From Sinorhizobium sp. 8-89 (GTDB taxonomy: Bacteria > Pseudomonadota > Alphaproteobacteria > Rhizobiales > Rhizobiaceae), in assembly GCF_030124325.1 (NCBI RefSeq), contig NZ_JASKLR010000003.1:310001-374000 (forward strand): DNA of 64,000 nucleotides, in the 5' to 3' direction. A program made the position numbers and the translations under genes. The notes beneath the pieces are model-generated. The model was not told the DNA's origin. It did no database searches and saw only the letters and a program-made list of their open reading frames with translations. Shown in pieces: positions 1 to 8,865 of this stretch (position 1 is the first letter of the stretch; each line of letters begins with the position of its first letter).

Positions 1-565
1 CCTTGCGGGCCTCGGTGATGACATCGTCGGGCTTGTCCTTGGTGAACTCGATGCCACCGCCCTGGTTGACGCCGAGCGTCACGGATTTGTCGAGGACCTC
101 GCCGAGTTCGCTCAGCTCACGCACACGGACTGTGACGCCGTTGACGACCTGATAACCGATCAGTTCCGGCGGGCGGTTGCTGCCATCGTTGTTCTGCGGA
201 TAGTGGTATTGCGGGTTGATCGAGAAGCCGCTGGTCTGCAGGTCGCGCTCGGCAATGCCGCCTTGCTTCAGCGCGGCAAGCACCTCCGCCATGGCCTTGT
301 TGTTGGCGTCGAGCGCCTCACGCGCGGTCTTGGCATCCTTGACGACGCTCAGTTGCACGATCGCCATGTCGGGCGCTGCGGTTGCACGGCCCTCACCGGA
401 GACCTTGATCAATGCCTGCCGGCCCCGCACGCCATCCGGACGCCCATTGCCACCCCCCTTGTTGCCGTTGCTGTCATCCGCAAGAGCGGCAGCCGCAAAG
501 GCGCCGGCAAGGGCAGCGGCCATGGCAGCGACATGAGCCGTGCGGGCGATGCGTGTAGAAAACAT
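1..565 (-). CDS. SIMPL-domain (DUF541) periplasmic protein, C-terminus beyond window
   Basis: The minus strand reads from an ATG at 565 through the window edge without a stop, giving 188 visible residues. The start is supported by GGAGAG eight bases upstream. The N-terminus (MFSTRIARTAHVAAMAAAL, then an Ala-rich stretch ending in ALA-DD) is a signal peptide. A Gly/Asn-rich linker follows, then the SIMPL (DUF541) opening: a KVSGEGRA segment, PDMAIVQLSV, and later GYQVVNGVTVRVRELSELGEVLD. SIMPL proteins are exported; their biochemical role is poorly defined, some being linked to oxidative stress. The C-terminal half is outside the window. I am confident of the family but cannot assign a function. 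Confidence 0.85.
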   Translation of the reverse strand, partial: MFSTRIARTAHVAAMAAALAGAFAAAALADDSNGNKGGGNGRPDGVRGRQALIKVSGEGRATAAPDMAIVQLSVVKDAKTAREALDANNKAMAEVLAALKQGGIAERDLQTSGFSINPQYHYPQNNDGSNRPPELIGYQVVNGVTVRVRELSELGEVLDKSVTLGVNQGGGIEFTKDKPDDVITEARK

Positions 566-717
566 GGTTATTTCTCTCCGGTTGTTTTATGCCGAACTCT
601 TGCTTATCGATTGTGTAGGCATTGCGGCAATGGGTTGTCGTCAAAAAGGTTTTCCGCTAGAGCCATTGCGACCCGCGAATTACCATTGGTTCGCGGTCAC
701 CGGTGGATTACCGGCAC

Positions 718-793
718 GGGCCTGTAGCTCAATGGTTAGAGCCGGCGGCTCATAACCGCTTGGTTGGGGGTTCGAGTCCCTCCGGGCCCACCA
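718..793 (+). tRNA. tRNA with anticodon CAT, probably tRNA-Ile2 (lysidine-modified)
   Basis: A 76-base cloverleaf can be folded by eye. Acceptor GGGCCTG pairs with CGGGCCC; the D-arm carries TAGCTCAATGGTTAGAGC; the anticodon loop CTCATAA gives anticodon CAT; the T-arm holds GGTTCGAGTCC; CCA is encoded. CAT can be initiator Met, elongator Met or Ile2. The anticodon arm followed by CGCTTGG and the D-arm GGTTAGAGC resemble E. coli ileX/ileY tRNA-Ile2 much more than tRNA-Met. It would then be modified by TilS to read AUA. The tRNA call is firm; the isotype is an inference from remembered sequence similarity. Confidence 0.85.
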
Positions 794-993
794 TTGCCTT
801 TTAAAATCAACGACTCGTCGGGTGAGCTGATTGGCTGTCCACTCGGGCCCTTTGCCGCGAACTTGTTCCTCTGGCGCGCCGTGGCATTTCGACGAGTCGC
901 TGCTGTTCGGCCGATCGTAATCAACCCATTCGTCACAAGAAGGAACCTTCACGGGTGCCATAGGTTGAGACCTCGAAAGAAAGGATTTGAAAG

Positions 994-1254
994 ATGAGTG
1001 ACCCCAAATACGATGACCTCACCGACCAGCCGATGCCGTCTCCGACGTGGAAGCCTGAAACCAAGGAGATGCACGTGGATCCCCAACCGCTTCCCGACCA
1101 GGCTGCAGAATCCGGCACGGAAGATGCTGATCAGCCGCCGGCAAGGAGTGGCCAGGCGGCGCGGCGCGAGCAGCCCACGGAAGGAGCCGGAAAGGACAAT
1201 CCGGTCCACCATACTGGTCGGGTTCCGCCGAAGGTTACCAAGGATCAGATTTGA
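994..1254 (+). CDS. small hydrophilic hypothetical protein (86 aa)
   Basis: The 86-residue frame starts with ATG, with GAAAGGA about ten bases upstream. The protein is hydrophilic, rich in Pro, Asp, Glu and Gln, with no predicted membrane segment and no cysteine, and is probably disordered. I do not recognise a domain. The codons look like genuine GC-rich coding sequence with preferred third positions, and the frame sits alone between the tRNA and the truncated hydantoinase gene. It could be a lineage-specific stress or spacer protein; no function is assigned. Confidence 0.5.
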   Translation: MSDPKYDDLTDQPMPSPTWKPETKEMHVDPQPLPDQAAESGTEDADQPPARSGQAARREQPTEGAGKDNPVHHTGRVPPKVTKDQI

Positions 1255-1620
1255 CGTCTCGGCAATTCCGGTTTGCCGCTGATCGTCGATAATGTGGCCT
1301 ATGGGCTCTGCGAACGACGGCGAGGGGATGCCGCAGCGCTTGGCGTGCAATGCACTGTCGGCGTGGACCGTTGAAGGCCGACGACTTCGAGCTTCGGATC
1401 CTTGATGTGGATGCGAAAGGCAGTGGTTTGTGCCTTCGCATGCTCCTGGCGAAACGTCTTCCCTAAGTGTGTCGACCCTTTCCTTGTGCCCATGTCGGCG
1501 ACTGGAGCGAACGACTCCGCATCGTCGTTGCATGAGATCCGTGCAGGCTTGACCGGCCATCGCGGTAAGTCGGACCTAAGGAACGAAACGCCATTGCGCG
1601 CTTGACATCGCGGGCGATAG
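1255..1620. other. gene-free stretch upstream of truncated hyuA
   Basis: I find no convincing gene here on either strand. Frames of 60-200 codons exist on the minus strand but are Arg/Pro/His-rich shadows without a ribosome site or recognisable motif. In particular, the missing first part of hyuA (with its Gly-Gly-Thr-Phe-Thr-Asp motif) is not present in any frame. An in-frame TAG at 1618-1620 closes the hyuA frame on the left. Confidence 0.5.
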
Positions 1621-1686
1621 CATTGCGGCGGCCGTCCGCATGGGCCGGCGATCTTCGATATCCTCTACGAGAAGCCTTCGCCGATC

Positions 1687-3393
1687 GTGCTGCCGTCGCT
1701 GACCGGCGAAGTATCGGAGCGGGTGGTTCACGATGGCAGTGTTCTTGCCGAGCTCGACGAGGCGGCGCTCCGCGAGACGCTTGCCGAACTCCGTGGCCAG
1801 GGCGTGGAATCGGTTGCGGTCTGCCTGCTCTTCTCCTTCCTCTATCCGCGCCACGAGGAGCGGATTCGCGAGATCGTTCGCGAGGAACTGCCGGACTGCG
1901 AGGTATCGCTTTCGTCGGAAATCGTGCCGCAGATCCGCGAATATCACCGCGTGAGCACGACGGTGATCAACACCTACCTGCAGCCGGTCCTTGCCCGCTA
2001 CATCGCCCGGCTCGCCGACCGGCTGGAAGCGGCAGGCGTGAAGACGCCGCAGAAATACATCATGCAGTCGAACGGCGGCATGGCGACATTCGAGGCGACG
2101 GCGAAGAAAGGCGTCACCACCGTGCTTTCCGGTCCCGCGGGCGGCGTGACTGCGAGCGTCGCGATGGCACGCTCGACCGGCTACCACGACATCGTCACCT
2201 TCGACATGGGCGGCACATCCTGCGACGTGGCGCTGATCAAGAACGGCGCCCCGGTGATTGCCAACCGCGGCAAGGTCGAGGGTCGCGACATCGCAATGCC
2301 GATGATGGACATCAACACGGTCAGCGCCGGCGGCGGCACAATCGCCGAAGTCGACCGCTTCAGCGTCCTCCAGGTCGGGCCGGAAAGCGCCGGCGCTATT
2401 CCTGGCCCCGCGTGCTACAGCCGCGGCGGCACAAAGCCGACGATCACCGACTGCAACCTCCTGCTCGGCTATCTCTCGGAAGAAAATTTCCTCGGCGGAA
2501 AGATGCGCCTCGATGCGCAGAAAGCGCGCCTGGCCGTGGAAACCCACGTGGCCGCCCCGCTCGGCATGGATGTGCTTGAAGCGGCCGAGGGCATCGTCAG
2601 GATCATCAACGTCAAGATGGAGGAGGCGATCAAGGCCATCTCGACGATGCGCGGCCACGATCTTCGCGACTTCATGCTGCTGCCCTTCGGCGGCGCCGGT
2701 CCGCTCCATGCCGCCCGCATCGCCCGCGAGCTCGGCATGGCCGGTCTCGTCGTGCCGCTGCATGCCGGCGTGTTCTCGGCCATGGGCCTGGTGATGTCGG
2801 ATGTCACGCATGACTATGTGCGCTCACGGCTGACACCGCTTGACGGCGCTTCGGCGAGCGAACTCAACGCGATTTTCGCCGGCATGGAAGGGCAGGCGCT
2901 TGCCGACCTCGCAGAGGAAGGGTTCCCGGCGGACCACATTCGCATCGAGCGGGCTCTCGACCTCCGCTATGCCGGGCAGGGGTACGAACTGACCGTTCCG
3001 ATCGGTGCGCTGGCCGATGCCACGGAGGTCGACGCCGTGCGCAGCGCCTTCGATGCCGCGCATGAAGTGATGTTCGGCCACAAGGCGTCGGGCGAATCCG
3101 TAGAGATCGTGTCCTACCGGGTCAAGGCCGTCGGCCTCGTGCCGCCGGTCGACGCCAAGCGCTACCAACCGAGCGGCGGAATGCTTGCCGACGCCTTTCT
3201 CGGCCGCCGTCCGGTCCGTTTCGACGGCGAGAACCTCGATTGCGCCGTCTACCAGCGCGAACGCCTGGACGTCGGGCTCGTCTTTGCCGGGCCGGCCGTC
3301 GTGGAACAGTTCGACTGCACGACCGTCATCCTGTCGGGCCAGCAGGTTCGGGTCGACGAGTTCAAGAATCTCATCGTAACGGAGGTCGCGTGA
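1687..3393 (+). CDS. hyuA: hydantoinase/oxoprolinase subunit A, N-terminally truncated
   Basis: ATP-dependent hydantoinase/5-oxoprolinase A subunits hydrolyse hydantoin-like or 5-oxoproline rings together with subunit B. The 568-residue frame carries the main HyuA domain: FDMGGTSCDV at residues 172-181 (nucleotide-binding element), preceded by QSNGGMATFEA and LSGPAGG. Family members are usually about 690 residues and begin with an N-terminal domain containing an Asp-x-Gly-Gly-Thr-Phe-Thr-Asp motif. That first part, roughly 120 residues, is absent. The homology already starts upstream of the GTG at 1687 (frame open from 1621, reading AIFDILYEKPSPIV), so no genuine start is evident. The stop overlaps the hyuB start (TGATG). 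The gene is probably a 5'-deleted pseudogene or the product of rearrangement; without its N-terminal motif it is unlikely to be fully active. Confidence 0.75.
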   Translation: MLPSLTGEVSERVVHDGSVLAELDEAALRETLAELRGQGVESVAVCLLFSFLYPRHEERIREIVREELPDCEVSLSSEIVPQIREYHRVSTTVINTYLQPVLARYIARLADRLEAAGVKTPQKYIMQSNGGMATFEATAKKGVTTVLSGPAGGVTASVAMARSTGYHDIVTFDMGGTSCDVALIKNGAPVIANRGKVEGRDIAMPMMDINTVSAGGGTIAEVDRFSVLQVGPESAGAIPGPACYSRGGTKPTITDCNLLLGYLSEENFLGGKMRLDAQKARLAVETHVAAPLGMDVLEAAEGIVRIINVKMEEAIKAISTMRGHDLRDFMLLPFGGAGPLHAARIARELGMAGLVVPLHAGVFSAMGLVMSDVTHDYVRSRLTPLDGASASELNAIFAGMEGQALADLAEEGFPADHIRIERALDLRYAGQGYELTVPIGALADATEVDAVRSAFDAAHEVMFGHKASGESVEIVSYRVKAVGLVPPVDAKRYQPSGGMLADAFLGRRPVRFDGENLDCAVYQRERLDVGLVFAGPAVVEQFDCTTVILSGQQVRVDEFKNLIVTEVA

Positions 3394-5162
3394 TGCTGCA
3401 GCGTAGCGCTTCGCTTGGCAGGCCGACTGCCGTCGAACTTGAAGTCATTCGCGCGAGCCTTGGCGGCATCGTGCAGGAAATGCAGAACTCGCTGTTCCGC
3501 ACCGGCTTTTCAACCATCATCCGGGAATCGCAGGATGCTTCCTGCGCGCTGCTCGACGCCAATGCGGCAGTCATCGCCCAGCATGTGGTCCTGCCGCTGC
3601 ATATCGGTGCTTTCCCGGCGTGCACTGAGGCTGTGCTGCGGGCGTTTGCCGGCGAAATCGCGCCCGGCGATGCGTTCCTCATCAACGACCCTTATGAGGG
3701 TGGCAGCCCGCATGCGCCGGACATGGCGGTGATCACGCCGCTCTTCTTCGAGGACACGTTGGTCGCCTTCTGCGCCAGCATTGCGCACAAGGGCGATATC
3801 GGCGGCCCGGTGCCGGGGAGTTGCTCCGGCCAGGCGCGTGAAGTCTTCAACGAAGGCCTGCAGCTGCCGCCGGTGCGCTACCAGCGCAACTACCTTCCCT
3901 TCGGCGATGTCGAACGGATCATTGCCGCCAACAGCCGCACGCCGGAACTGGTGCTCGGTGACATTCGCGGCCAGTTGGGATCCGCACGGCTTGGCGAGCG
4001 CCGGCTTGCCGCCCTTCTGGAAAAATTCGGCTTGGCCAAATGCGTTGCGGCCTTCGATGAATTGGGCAGCATCGCCGAGCGGCGGATGCGGGCAATCATC
4101 AAGACGTGGCAGGACGGCGTCTTCGAGGCGGAACGCTATGTCGACGACGACGGCGTCGAGCTGTCGAAACCGGTGCGCATCCATGTCCGGGTGGAAAAAA
4201 CAGGCGACGCCATCCGCTTCGACCTCACCGGCTCGGCCGATCAGACGCGAGGGCCTGCGAACATCCGCCCGCCGCTCGTCCAGGCGGCCTGCGCCTATGC
4301 GCTGATCTCGCTGGTCGATCCGAACATCTTCATCACCAGCGGTATCCTGCGCGCATTTACCGTCGAGACCCGGTCGTCAAGTGTGCTGAACCCGCGTTAT
4401 CCGGCGCCGGTCAACACCTACAATCCGACGGTGCACGCCGTCGTCGACGCGATTTTCGCGGCGCTCGGGCAATTGGTGCCGGAACGTTCACGAGCCGATG
4501 GCTGCGGCAGCCGGTCGATCATCCTCGGCGGCCGCGGCACCAATACCGGCAGCAGCTATGTGCAGTACGAGATCGTCGGCGGTGGGGCGGGGGCGCGCTC
4601 GACACGCGATGGCGCCTCTGGAACGACGGTCAACCAAAGCAACGCCAAGATCGCGCCGGTGGAGATCATCGAGAGCGAGTTTCCGACCCGGCTCCTTGCA
4701 TTCGAGCTGATCCGCGACTCGGGCGGAGCGGGCAAGTTTCGCGGCGGACTCGGTATCCGGCGCAAATATCTGAACCTCGCCGATGCGCGTTTCTCCATCC
4801 GCTCGACCAAGCACGTCATTCCCGCCGAGGGCTATGCCGACGGCCTGCCGGGCCGGACCGGCGATATCAGGATCAATCCGAGTGAGGATAGCTGGAAGCG
4901 CCTGCCTTCGCGCTACGCCGATTATCCGCTCAAGGCCGGCGATGTGTTCGAACTCGAAACGCCGGGCGGTGGCGGTTATGGCGATCCGCTGACGCGCGAT
5001 CCGGCATCGGTGCTTGCCGACGTCAGGGAAGGGTATGTCTCGGTCGAGGCGGCGGGGCGCGACTATGGCGTGGTGTTGGTGGCGGGGCCGAAGGGGCCGC
5101 GCCTCGACGAGGAGGCGACGCAGAGACTGCGTGCGGCGCGGTCGAAGGCCGGGGCGGCTTGA
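3393..5162 (+). CDS. hyuB: hydantoinase/oxoprolinase subunit B
   Basis: The 589-residue protein is a full-length HyuB (usual length 550-600). The start ATG overlaps the hyuA TGA, with GGAGG eight bases upstream, which indicates translational coupling. Family features include VELEVIRASLGGIVQEMQ at the N-terminus, FLINDPYEGGSPHAPDM near residue 95, an Ala-His-Lys-Gly-Asp-Ile-Gly-Gly segment near residue 130, and a C-terminal ETPGGGGYGDP motif. HyuA and HyuB form a heteromeric ATP-dependent amidohydrolase acting on cyclic amides. The intact B subunit behind a truncated A subunit suggests the deletion is recent, or that partial function is retained. The downstream genes lie in the same direction with short gaps and probably share the transcript. 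Confidence 0.9.
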   Translation: MLQRSASLGRPTAVELEVIRASLGGIVQEMQNSLFRTGFSTIIRESQDASCALLDANAAVIAQHVVLPLHIGAFPACTEAVLRAFAGEIAPGDAFLINDPYEGGSPHAPDMAVITPLFFEDTLVAFCASIAHKGDIGGPVPGSCSGQAREVFNEGLQLPPVRYQRNYLPFGDVERIIAANSRTPELVLGDIRGQLGSARLGERRLAALLEKFGLAKCVAAFDELGSIAERRMRAIIKTWQDGVFEAERYVDDDGVELSKPVRIHVRVEKTGDAIRFDLTGSADQTRGPANIRPPLVQAACAYALISLVDPNIFITSGILRAFTVETRSSSVLNPRYPAPVNTYNPTVHAVVDAIFAALGQLVPERSRADGCGSRSIILGGRGTNTGSSYVQYEIVGGGAGARSTRDGASGTTVNQSNAKIAPVEIIESEFPTRLLAFELIRDSGGAGKFRGGLGIRRKYLNLADARFSIRSTKHVIPAEGYADGLPGRTGDIRINPSEDSWKRLPSRYADYPLKAGDVFELETPGGGGYGDPLTRDPASVLADVREGYVSVEAAGRDYGVVLVAGPKGPRLDEEATQRLRAARSKAGAA

Positions 5163-5183
5163 AGCGAGATCAGGAGGAAGACA

Positions 5184-6005
5184 ATGGATGGAATCATGAA
5201 CAAGCCGACGGCCGGCGTGATTGGCCTGGGTGCCATGGGCTACCAGATGGCCCGACACTTGAAGGAGAAGGGCTTCGCAGTTTCCGGCTATGACGTTTCT
5301 GACGAGGCCACGGCCAAGTCGCAGGCGATCGGCATTCCGACCAAGGCGGACATCGCCGGAGTCGGCAGCGGCGCAGACGTCGTCGTCGTCATGGTTCAGG
5401 CCGACAAGCAGGTCGTCGACGTGATCGGCAAAGGCGGACTTCTCGCGTCTCTGGCACCGGGATCGGTCATCTGCATTGCGAGCTCGATTGCGCCAGACAC
5501 CTGCCGGCAGCTCGAGCGCGAGGCGGCTGAAAAGGGTATCGGCGTTCTCGACACGCCGGTGGTGCTTGGCCAGGAAGCGGCCGACAACGGCACGCTGACG
5601 GTCTTCGTCGGCGGCGAAGCGAAATGGCTCGAGAAGGCGCGCCCCGTGCTCTCTGCCTTCGGCGGCAACATCCTGCACATCGGACCGAGCGGCACCGGCC
5701 AGATCGCCAAGACGGCCAACAATATGCTGCTGTGGGCGTGCATCTGCGCGAACTTCGAGGCGCTCAGCCTCGCGAAGCAGCTCGGTGCCGATGTGCCGAC
5801 GCTGGTCTCCGCGCTGATGCATTCTTCCGGTGCCAACTGGTCGCTGTCGCGCTGGGGCAAGAGCACCGGCAAATGGGCGGAGAAGGACATGGACGTCGCC
5901 CTCGACCTTGCGCAGAGCGTCAAGCTGCCCTTGCCGCTCAACGGCCTCGTCGACCAGCTCATGAAGTCGATGAACAGGGAACGAATGCAGAGCCTGCTTA
6001 GCTAA
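5184..6005 (+). CDS. NAD(P)-dependent beta-hydroxyacid dehydrogenase (3-hydroxyisobutyrate/tartronate semialdehyde type)
   Basis: A 273-residue member of the 3-hydroxyisobutyrate dehydrogenase family. The N-terminal Rossmann motif GLGAMG is followed by the substrate-binding strand DTPVVLGQEAADNGTLTVFVGG (in most relatives DAPVSGG). The catalytic Lys lies in GTGQIAKTANNMLL, fitting the family GxxxKxxxN pattern. GGAGGAAG precedes the ATG at 5184; a second ATG four codons on is possible. It follows hyuB by 21 bases. In this operon it would oxidise or reduce a small beta-hydroxy acid or semialdehyde released from the ring-opened substrate; the exact substrate is unknown. Confidence 0.85.
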   Translation: MDGIMNKPTAGVIGLGAMGYQMARHLKEKGFAVSGYDVSDEATAKSQAIGIPTKADIAGVGSGADVVVVMVQADKQVVDVIGKGGLLASLAPGSVICIASSIAPDTCRQLEREAAEKGIGVLDTPVVLGQEAADNGTLTVFVGGEAKWLEKARPVLSAFGGNILHIGPSGTGQIAKTANNMLLWACICANFEALSLAKQLGADVPTLVSALMHSSGANWSLSRWGKSTGKWAEKDMDVALDLAQSVKLPLPLNGLVDQLMKSMNRERMQSLLS

Positions 6006-6125
6006 AACTGCTGCGTGTTAAATCGGAGCGTAATCGAGACGAAACTTGCAGTGATTCAAACTGTTACCCTCTACCCGAAGCTTGGAGGAGAGCCGGGTGA
6101 GGGCGAGCCAACTGTGGAGGAGAGC

Positions 6126-7121
6126 ATGAGAAATCTATTGAAAGTTGTTTGTGCGGCGGGGTTGAGCCTGTTTGCCGGCGTCATCTCGCCGGCAGCGGCG
6201 GAAGAAGCCCTTACAAAGGTGAACGTCGCCTATGACGGCTTCACCATGACGAGCGCGCCGATCCAGTACACGCTTGCCAAGGGCCTCTTCAAGAAGCATG
6301 GGCTCGACGTCAACCTCGTCTACGTCGAGGGCGGCTCCGTGCTCACCCAGGCGCTCGTTGGCGGTTCGATCGATATCGCTCAGAACGGCTACACCCCGTC
6401 GATTGCCGCCGCCGTTGCCGGTGCCGACGTCGTCATCATCGGCAGCATGGCCAACAAACTGCCGTTCCAGCTCGTCGTCGATGCCTCGATCCAGAATGCC
6501 GAGCAGCTGCGTGGCAAGAGCATCGCTATCAGCAAGCTCGGTTCGTCGACTGATACCGCCGTCAAGTTCGCCCTGAAATCGCTCGGACTCGAGCCGTCGG
6601 ACGTCAACATTCTGCAGCTCGGCGGCGAGGGCACGCGGGCGGCTGCCTTTGAAACCCGCCAGGTGCAGGGGTTGATGTCACAATATCCGCGCACGCAGGA
6701 GATGGTCGATGCTGGCTCGAAAATGCTCGTGGACGTGACCGAGATCGTCAAGGACTATCCGAACACCGCCTATGTGACCTCACGGAACTACCTTTCCGAG
6801 CACCCCGACGTCCTCAAGCGTTTCTTCATGGCGATGGGCGAGGGCCTCCACGGCTTCCGTGCCAACCCGCAGGACGCGATGGAGGTGACGGCATCTTTCC
6901 TGAAACTCGAGAAAGGGCCGTCGGTAGAGCAGGCGTTCCGCTTCTATTCGGAGAAGGTGTTCCCGCAGAACCTGCGTCCCTCGATGCCGGGCGTGGCTGC
7001 CGTTCTGGCCGAGCTTTCAAAAACGCTGCCGGCTGCCGCCTCCGTGAAGCCGGAAGCGATCGTCGACACAAGCACGCTCGATGCGCTCGACAGCGAAGGC
7101 TTCTTCAAAGCGCTCGATTGA
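6126..7121 (+). CDS. ABC transporter substrate-binding protein, SsuA/TauA/ThiY (NMT1) type
   Basis: A 331-residue periplasmic binding protein with a Sec signal peptide (Arg-Asn then a hydrophobic stretch, likely cleaved after SPAAA). GGAGGAGAG lies just before the ATG at 6126; the open frame extends further upstream but without signal-peptide logic. FTMTSAPIQYTLAKGLFKKHGLDV and the ALVGGSIDIAQNG segment are typical of the NMT1/SsuA family, which binds sulfonates, nitrate, pyrimidine precursors and aromatic acids. With the next two genes it forms a complete importer. The link to hydantoinase suggests uptake of a hydantoin or pyrimidine-like compound (inference). Confidence 0.85.
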   Translation: MRNLLKVVCAAGLSLFAGVISPAAAEEALTKVNVAYDGFTMTSAPIQYTLAKGLFKKHGLDVNLVYVEGGSVLTQALVGGSIDIAQNGYTPSIAAAVAGADVVIIGSMANKLPFQLVVDASIQNAEQLRGKSIAISKLGSSTDTAVKFALKSLGLEPSDVNILQLGGEGTRAAAFETRQVQGLMSQYPRTQEMVDAGSKMLVDVTEIVKDYPNTAYVTSRNYLSEHPDVLKRFFMAMGEGLHGFRANPQDAMEVTASFLKLEKGPSVEQAFRFYSEKVFPQNLRPSMPGVAAVLAELSKTLPAAASVKPEAIVDTSTLDALDSEGFFKALD

Positions 7122-7149
7122 AACTGCGAACAAGGCGGGAGGAAAACCC

Positions 7150-7959
7150 ATGTTGCAGGCAACGCCGGTCAAGCTGAAGGCCGACAGCGTCAGGCTGAAT
7201 TATTACAACGATCGCACCAAACGCGATCTGAGCGTACTCGACGGCATCGACTTCAGCGTCAACGAGGGTGAACTCGTCAGCATCGTCGGCCCGAGCGGCT
7301 GCGGGAAATCGACCTTTCTCGCCGCCGTCGACGGCCTCGTCGCGATCGATGGCGGCAGGATCCTGATCGACGAGCGGGAGGTGACGAAACCCGGGCCGGA
7401 TCGCGGGCTCGTCTTCCAGCAGGATTCGCTCTTTCCCTGGCGTACGGTCCAGCGCAACGTCGCCTACGGCCTGGAGATCCAGAAGATTTTCAGCAAGGAG
7501 GAGATTGGCGCACGGGCGCGCAAGTTCGTCGAGCTTGTCGGACTCGCCGGCTTCGAGGACAGCTATCCGAGCGAACTCTCGGGCGGCATGCGCCAGCGCG
7601 TCAACATTGCAAGGGCGCTGGCCGTGGATCCGGAGTTGCTGCTTCTCGACGAGCCCTTCGCGGCGCTCGATGCTCAGACGCGCGAATTCATGCAGTTCGA
7701 ATTGCTGCGCATTCTCGACCGGGCACAGAAAACCGGCGTGTTCATCACCCACCAGATCGACGAGGCGATCTTCCTCTCCAACCGCGTCGTCGTGTTTTCG
7801 GCACGCCCGGCAAAGGTGAAGGAAATCGTCGAGATCGATCTGCCGAAGGAGCGCACGCTCGATCTGAAGCATACGCCGCGCTTCATGGAGATCTTTCGCC
7901 ATATCTGGCGCCTGATCGAAGAGGAAAGTGCCCGCATGGGCCTTCTGCGCGTTCATTGA
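7150..7959 (+). CDS. ABC transporter ATP-binding protein, SsuB/TauB type
   Basis: A 269-residue ATPase. Walker A GPSGCGKST at residues 47-55, Q-loop in VFQQDSLFPWRTV, signature LSGGMRQR, Walker B LLLLDEPF, and the switch His in FITHQIDEAIFLSNR are all present. GGGAGGAAAA precedes the ATG at 7150. The ITHQIDEAIFLS and FSARPAKVKEI segments are typical of the nitrate/sulfonate/taurine subfamily. It energises the permease encoded directly downstream and the binding protein encoded upstream. No residue needed for ATP hydrolysis is missing. Confidence 0.92.
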   Translation: MLQATPVKLKADSVRLNYYNDRTKRDLSVLDGIDFSVNEGELVSIVGPSGCGKSTFLAAVDGLVAIDGGRILIDEREVTKPGPDRGLVFQQDSLFPWRTVQRNVAYGLEIQKIFSKEEIGARARKFVELVGLAGFEDSYPSELSGGMRQRVNIARALAVDPELLLLDEPFAALDAQTREFMQFELLRILDRAQKTGVFITHQIDEAIFLSNRVVVFSARPAKVKEIVEIDLPKERTLDLKHTPRFMEIFRHIWRLIEEESARMGLLRVH

Positions 7960-7970
7960 GGGAGCGAGAG

Positions 7971-8804
7971 ATGACGTCCGTTACCGAAGAACAAGAGATC
8001 CCAAGACAGCGCAAATCGGAATTCGCCATCTACGAGTTTCTGGTACGCCACGAGAACGCCTTGCTCGGGGGCTTCACCATGATCATGGCGCTCCTGCTCT
8101 GGGAGGCGGTCGTCCGCCTCGACCTGGTCAATCCGCTCTTCACCAGTTCGCCGAGCCGCATCATCGCAACAGGCTATGCTATGTTCGCCGACAGCAGCAT
8201 CTATCCGCACCTTGCCATCAGCGGACTGGAACTGCTTGTCGGCTATGGACTGGCGATCGTCGTCGGCGTCCCGCTCGGCATTCTGATGGGCTGGTATCGT
8301 CGCTTCAACGCGGCACTCGATCCGATCATTTCGGCGCTCTACGCGACGCCGCGCATTGCGCTCCTGCCGCTGATCATGATCTGGTTCGGCATCGGTCTCG
8401 GCTCGAAGTTCGCGATCATCTTTCTGAGCTCCGTGTTCCCGATTCTCATCAACACGACCGCCGGCGTGCAGACCGTCGAGCGCGACTACATCAAGGTGGC
8501 CCGTTCCTTCGGTGCGAACGACCGGCAGATGTTCCTGACCGTCGCTTTCCCGGCGGCCGTTCCTTTCCTGCTGACGGGCCTGCGCCTCGGCCTTGGCCAC
8601 GCGCTGATCGGCATCGTGGTGGGCGAGATGTACTCGGCACAGGCGGGTGTCGGCTATCTCATCTCCGTCGCCGGCGCCACCTTCCAGACCGACCGGGTCA
8701 TGTTCGGCATCATTCTGATCGCGGCCGCCGGCGTCGATCTCACCAACATACTCAGGATGATCGAGCGCCGCTTCGACCGGTGGCGGCCGGACAACAAGCT
8801 CTAG
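7971..8804 (+). CDS. ABC transporter permease, SsuC/TauC type
   Basis: A 277-residue inner-membrane permease with about six hydrophobic segments and the BPD_transp_1 coupling loop (RDYIKVARSFGANDRQMF, an EAA-type motif). The ATG at 7971 follows GAGGGAG; a TTG 15 bases upstream overlapping the ATPase stop is less likely. The loop ALYATPRIALLPLIMIWFGIG is characteristic of the SsuC family. It completes the three-gene importer. A GC-rich hairpin follows the stop. Confidence 0.92.
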   Translation: MTSVTEEQEIPRQRKSEFAIYEFLVRHENALLGGFTMIMALLLWEAVVRLDLVNPLFTSSPSRIIATGYAMFADSSIYPHLAISGLELLVGYGLAIVVGVPLGILMGWYRRFNAALDPIISALYATPRIALLPLIMIWFGIGLGSKFAIIFLSSVFPILINTTAGVQTVERDYIKVARSFGANDRQMFLTVAFPAAVPFLLTGLRLGLGHALIGIVVGEMYSAQAGVGYLISVAGATFQTDRVMFGIILIAAAGVDLTNILRMIERRFDRWRPDNKL

Positions 8805-8810
8805 TCTCGT

Positions 8811-8832
8811 GGCCGGCCCTCAGCGGCCGGCC
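8811..8832 (+). terminator. GC-rich hairpin between permease and SDR genes
   Basis: GGCCGGCC is repeated with six bases between the copies; each copy is self-complementary, so a strong stem forms. No T-run follows, so it may act as an attenuator or mRNA-stabilising hairpin rather than a full terminator. Confidence 0.35.
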
Positions 8833-8865
8833 GGATCACTCCACGCCAAAGAACGGTAGGACAGA

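Noticed and set aside
718..793. Initiator or elongator tRNA-Met
   Set aside because: The anticodon allows it, but the D-arm and the CGCTTGG after the anticodon stem fit tRNA-Ile2 better; kept as an alternative only.
949..1560. 203-residue minus-strand frame
   Set aside because: Arg/His/Pro-rich composition, no ribosome site, no domain, and overlaps the more gene-like frame at 994-1254.
1600..1630. Promoter TTGACA at about 1605 for hyuA
   Set aside because: A TTGACA occurs, but no matching -10 box follows at 16-18 bases and the gene itself lacks a proper start.
1576..2811. 411-residue minus-strand frame opposite hyuA
   Set aside because: His/Arg/Ala-rich antisense shadow of the GC-rich hyuA codons; no recognisable motif.
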